Origin: Phycisphaerae bacterium
GTDB taxonomy: Bacteria; Planctomycetota; Phycisphaerae; UBA1845
Assembly: GCA_028289375.1 (NCBI GenBank)
Contig: JANQQK010000032.1
Span: 1-64,000 of the forward strand
Direction of reading: 5' to 3'
Length of the DNA stretch: 64,000 nt
The position numbers and the translations under genes are program-made. Shown here in pieces: positions 61,244-64,000 of the stretch (position 1 is its first letter; every line of letters starts with the position of its first letter). The notes under the pieces were generated by a model. The model was not told the DNA's origin, did no database searches, and was given only the letters and a program-made list of their open reading frames with translations.

Positions 61244-61265
61244 ATGGGAATAGGCGGGCGATGAT

Positions 61266-62102
61266 GTGACGTATGATGCGGACAATCTCGGCGGCGACGC
61301 GCGTTGTGCGAAGTGTGGATACAGCGTGCGGGGGTTGGTGTCGCCCGTTTGTCCCGAGTGCGGGGCGGAATTGCATGTCGACGGTAGCGTTCTTGTGGCT
61401 GTGCCGTTGGGTTGGGCACGGCTTTGTTGGCACGTCGGACGATGCGCATTGTTTTGGGGTATCGTGTGGGCCGGGTTGATGGGTTTGCTTTGGTGTGCGT
61501 ATCCCGCGCACTACACCGTCAGGAGTTCTATTTCCTTCTGCCCCGATGATCAGTGGCCAATGCAGCATTATTTCTTGAGTGCCTACGGAGTTCGTCTTTC
61601 GCGGCCGTGGATACTGTGTCGTGGAGACGTTGAGTTTACGCGCTTCCTGGTGTTTGGCGCGGACATCAGAAACGCTCTTCCCTGCATGCCAATTTCGATT
61701 CGAAGGGAAGGTGCCGGCGTCGTACTGGCCAATTCCGCACAAGAAGAACCAGTGTCGCCTGACAAACTCCATGAACTCCTGCTGGAGGATCCGCCATGTG
61801 GCGGCGACTATGAGGGAGCGAAGGATCATGTAGCCGCGATTTGGCATACCGTCGCCAATACTCGATTTGCCTTGCCCACCAAATACCTGGACGATTATGA
61901 GGGGAAGGTCGAGCGATCCGATACCGAGCGTCGGGTGCGCCATGTTCAACCTGTGCAGGACTCCGTGGCTGCAAAGTTGATTTCTGCTGCGATGGTGTTG
62001 TTCGTTTCATGGCGATGCACGCTTGTGGCGAAGCGGATCAAGTTCCGGGCGACGTCTTTGGCGGGCCTGCAAACGGATGGAAAACCGTTTCGTGAGACTT
62101 GA
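61266..62102 (+). CDS. Zinc-ribbon membrane protein (N-terminal ribbon), paralogue 8
   Basis: The 278-residue product begins with one ribbon, CAKCGYSVRGLVSPVCPECGAEL, followed by a membrane helix (FWGIVWAGLMGLLWCAYP), a large hydrophilic loop and a last helix near the C terminus. GTG with a weak purine-rich site is used as start. The layout matches the next gene closely. It overlaps that gene by up to 26 bases. Confidence 0.78.
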   Translation: MTYDADNLGGDARCAKCGYSVRGLVSPVCPECGAELHVDGSVLVAVPLGWARLCWHVGRCALFWGIVWAGLMGLLWCAYPAHYTVRSSISFCPDDQWPMQHYFLSAYGVRLSRPWILCRGDVEFTRFLVFGADIRNALPCMPISIRREGAGVVLANSAQEEPVSPDKLHELLLEDPPCGGDYEGAKDHVAAIWHTVANTRFALPTKYLDDYEGKVERSDTERRVRHVQPVQDSVAAKLISAAMVLFVSWRCTLVAKRIKFRATSLAGLQTDGKPFRET

Positions 62103-62913
62103 TGTGGACACCATCAGTGACGACGCCCGCTGCGCTAAGTGTGGCTACAGTCTGCGGGGACTGGTGTCGTCGGTGTGTCCGGAATGCGGGGCTGACTTGG
62201 CGGCGGCGGATGGGGTGGTGTTGTACGGCACGGCGCGGTGGGGCGTGATGGTGTCGCTTTTCTTGTTGTGGACGCTTGTGTTCGCGGTTGCATGTTGGGG
62301 CGCGGTTCGTGCCATGTTGTTGATGCTTCCTGTCAAGTACCAGCATGTGCGACAGGTGCATGTCAACTCGTCAAAGTCCGGCGCACTCTCAGAGTATTTC
62401 TACATCGACTTTCGGCAAGAGGCGACACTGCCACGCATTCTGACGCACCTCGAGCGATCATGGGACCGCGTGGATGTGGTGATCCGAAACCAATTGAACC
62501 ATGCTGTTCCCGCCGCAAAACTGAACCTGTGTGTTGATGATTCGGCGGATGGGTTGGTGCGTTGTACAGATCGCCAGCCTGTGGACAGGGAAGTATTCCT
62601 CAAATGGCTCGCCGACGTCGGGTATGTCCTCGGGAGCGATCGGTCAATCGTGGAAGGGGATGCGGTTTGGAAATGTGTCGAAAGTGCAGCAGGAGATGTT
62701 CGGGCGCAGCACTTGCGGCTGTATTTTAACATCTTCGATCGTGGCTACCCGAAACAGTCGCGTGTGCCGTTAATGCCGAATCAGGATCGGGTGGCGACGG
62801 GTCTGATGATAGCGGTTTTCCTCTATCTGTGGCTGAGGCGATCGGTCCGCGTCGTGCGGCACCATCGGAGTCAGCGGACGTCATTGAGCCTTCCCGTCAC
62901 CGACGAGGGGTGA
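62077..62913 (+). CDS. Zinc-ribbon membrane protein (N-terminal ribbon), paralogue 9
   Basis: The 278-residue product has CAKCGYSLRGLVSSVCPECGADL, one helix (VSLFLLWTLVFAVACWG), a loop and a C-terminal helix (GLMIAVFLYLWLRRS). Two starts are possible: ATG 62077, within the preceding gene, or GTG 62104, one base after its stop and better aligned with the paralogue. The last residues, LPVTDEG and the TGA stop, come from a family A repeat. Confidence 0.78.
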   Translation: MENRFVRLDVDTISDDARCAKCGYSLRGLVSSVCPECGADLAAADGVVLYGTARWGVMVSLFLLWTLVFAVACWGAVRAMLLMLPVKYQHVRQVHVNSSKSGALSEYFYIDFRQEATLPRILTHLERSWDRVDVVIRNQLNHAVPAAKLNLCVDDSADGLVRCTDRQPVDREVFLKWLADVGYVLGSDRSIVEGDAVWKCVESAAGDVRAQHLRLYFNIFDRGYPKQSRVPLMPNQDRVATGLMIAVFLYLWLRRSVRVVRHHRSQRTSLSLPVTDEG

Positions 62914-62921
62914 CGCTACAG
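62891..62921 (+). repeat. Family A palindrome forming the end of the 62077 gene
   Basis: TTCCCGTCACCG-ACGA-GGGGTGACGCTACAG. Its GGGGTGA supplies the last glycine codon and the TGA stop of the plus-strand gene. Confidence 0.95.
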
Positions 62922-62955
62922 AGAGGGCGAGGCCGATGACAGTTGCGAAGCGTTG

Positions 62956-63999
62956 CTACCGTTGCTGGCCCTGCACGCCGATGAGGGCGCGGTAAGGGTC
63001 TTCCTTGGTGGGGGAGGCGTACTTGGCGATGAGGGCGCGGACGCGGGGCTGGACGGGGTCGAGTTCCAGTGAGCGGTGCCAGTGCTCGAGGGCTTCGTCG
63101 TGGAGGTGGCGTTTCTGATCTTCTGAGCCGTTGCGGACGAAGCGGAGCATCTTGATGGCCCCCAAACCGGCGTGGGCTTTGGGCAGTCGCGGGTTGATTG
63201 AGAGCGCGTCGATGTAGGCGTCGGCGGCGCCGTCGTAGTCCTTCATGCGGAACAGGCAGTATCCCATGCCTTCATGGGCGGCGGCCAATTCCGGGTCCAT
63301 CTTGATGGCCTGTGCGAGCGTGACGCGGGCGATCTTCAACCGATCCTGATTCATGTACGTATGGGCGAGGTTGACGAGGACCATGGGCTGATGGTTGTCG
63401 CGTTCGAGGGCGGCTTGGTAGGCGGAGATGGCTTCGTAGTACTTGCCCTGCCCGTCGAGGATGACGCCGAGGTTGACGTAGGCGAAGGGCTGATCGCCGT
63501 CGATTTCGATGGCGTTGTTGAACTGCTCGATCGCGAGCACCGGTTCGTCCATCTGCTGATAGCAGACGCCGAGGCTCAGACGCGTGTCGTAATCCTTGCG
63601 GTTTATTTCGATGGCGGCGAGGTAGGCTTCGACGGCATCGCGGAGGCGCCTGGTGTAGTGGTAGAGCTTGGCGAGGCTGAAGGTGTCATCAAACGAGTAA
63701 GGGTCGGCGTGGACCGCGTTCGCGTAGCTGTCGATGGCCTTGTCGACTTCACCCTGTCGTTTGTAGATGCCGCCGAGCTTGGAATGTGCTTCGGCCAGGG
63801 TTGGATCGAGTCGGGCGGCGGCGGTGAAGGCGGTGATGGCCTCTTCGAGATTTTCTTCGCTGAGGGCCTGGTTGCCGTGGACGAGTTGCCGCTGGGCGTG
63901 GTAGGCGTTGACCTGTCGCTCCATCTCCTGACAGCCTGTGGCAGCCAGCATCGTCGGGATGAGGGCGAGGGCATAGAATGTTGGTCGTGTGCGTCCCAT
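62956..63999 (-). CDS. TPR lipoprotein
   Basis: The 347-residue product has a lipobox (LAATGC) and about eight TPR units from residue 45 to 320 (for instance LEEAITAFTAAARLDPTLAEAH, VDKAIDSYANAVHADP, PVLAIEQFNNAIEIDG). TPR lipoproteins of this kind act as scaffolds in outer-membrane or secretion systems. The ATG is the last codon before the window edge, so the ribosome site is not visible and a longer form cannot be ruled out. Confidence 0.85.
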   Translation of the reverse strand: MGRTRPTFYALALIPTMLAATGCQEMERQVNAYHAQRQLVHGNQALSEENLEEAITAFTAAARLDPTLAEAHSKLGGIYKRQGEVDKAIDSYANAVHADPYSFDDTFSLAKLYHYTRRLRDAVEAYLAAIEINRKDYDTRLSLGVCYQQMDEPVLAIEQFNNAIEIDGDQPFAYVNLGVILDGQGKYYEAISAYQAALERDNHQPMVLVNLAHTYMNQDRLKIARVTLAQAIKMDPELAAAHEGMGYCLFRMKDYDGAADAYIDALSINPRLPKAHAGLGAIKMLRFVRNGSEDQKRHLHDEALEHWHRSLELDPVQPRVRALIAKYASPTKEDPYRALIGVQGQQR

Positions 64000-64000
64000 G

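Noticed and set aside
60402-61949. A 515-codon minus-strand frame opposite the M28 peptidase and the next gene.
   Set aside because: The plus-strand M28 protein has all its catalytic residues, and the opposite frame shows only Pro/Ser/Arg-rich sequence.
1-64000. CRISPR arrays, tRNA and rRNA genes.
   Set aside because: No regular spacer arrays were seen, and no cloverleaf with a GTTCGA-type T loop or rRNA core sequence was found by eye; the GTCGAATCGAC motifs belong to family B boxes.

Overview
The window is 64 kb of GC-rich bacterial chromosome. It most resembles a member of the Planctomycetota, probably of the Phycisphaerae. That placement is inferred from content rather than from an rRNA gene: a PEP-CTERM exported protein, a dockerin/calcium-repeat secreted protein, many lipoproteins, a large family of zinc-ribbon membrane proteins, an 'alternate' GlmU-type protein and an Asp-tRNA synthetase of non-discriminating type. 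No rRNA, tRNA or CRISPR array was recognised.

Layout. 1-4.1 kb holds a truncated TPR/SH3 protein, a MobA-like guanylyltransferase interrupted by simple repeats, and two secreted proteins. 4.25-18.9 kb is a compact phage head/tail cassette, all on the minus strand and read from right to left: Mu-type terminase, portal, protease, decoration protein, gpT-type capsid, gp36, a gp37-like protein, a large hub-like protein and tail-tip/fibre-like proteins. It carries a host-like secreted protein behind the capsid gene. I see no integrase, transposase, repressor, lysis gene, tail tube, sheath or tape measure. 19.1-21.8 kb is a four-gene cluster of zinc-ribbon membrane proteins. 22-30.7 kb has aspS, a membrane-anchored nucleotidyltransferase, a lipoprotein, an alternate GlmU, a strongly folded non-coding RNA candidate and a 1,176-residue acidic lipoprotein. 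31-40.5 kb has pilT, a PEP-CTERM protein, an SGNH hydrolase, a Lon-N-domain protein, a nucleotide-sugar dehydrogenase with a divergent DegT aminotransferase, a GYD protein and a PTS IIA protein. 40.7-43.8 kb is a tightly overlapping operon: metal transporter-like protein, MaoC hydratase, small zinc ribbon, TPR glycosyltransferase-like membrane protein. 43.9-53 kb holds a 36-residue microprotein gene, three more zinc-ribbon membrane proteins, xseB overlapping a DUF2723-type membrane protein, and lipoproteins. 53.3-64 kb has three exported peptidases (M3, predicted aminopeptidase, M28), a DinB protein, a YjbR-like protein with a lysine tail, two more zinc-ribbon proteins and a TPR lipoprotein.

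Three families of short dispersed repeats thread through the window. Family A is a 31-bp palindrome around GTCACCC/GGGTGAC, family B a two-armed box with interchangeable hairpin cores, and family C an array of GGGA-type heptamers. They sit between host genes and also between phage genes, and several protein-coding genes end inside a family A copy.

The observations most worth following up are the stripped-down phage cassette (possibly a domesticated particle or gene-transfer-agent-like locus), the rod-shaped RNA at 26784-27016, the nine-member zinc-ribbon membrane protein family with signs of gene conversion, and the repeat families.
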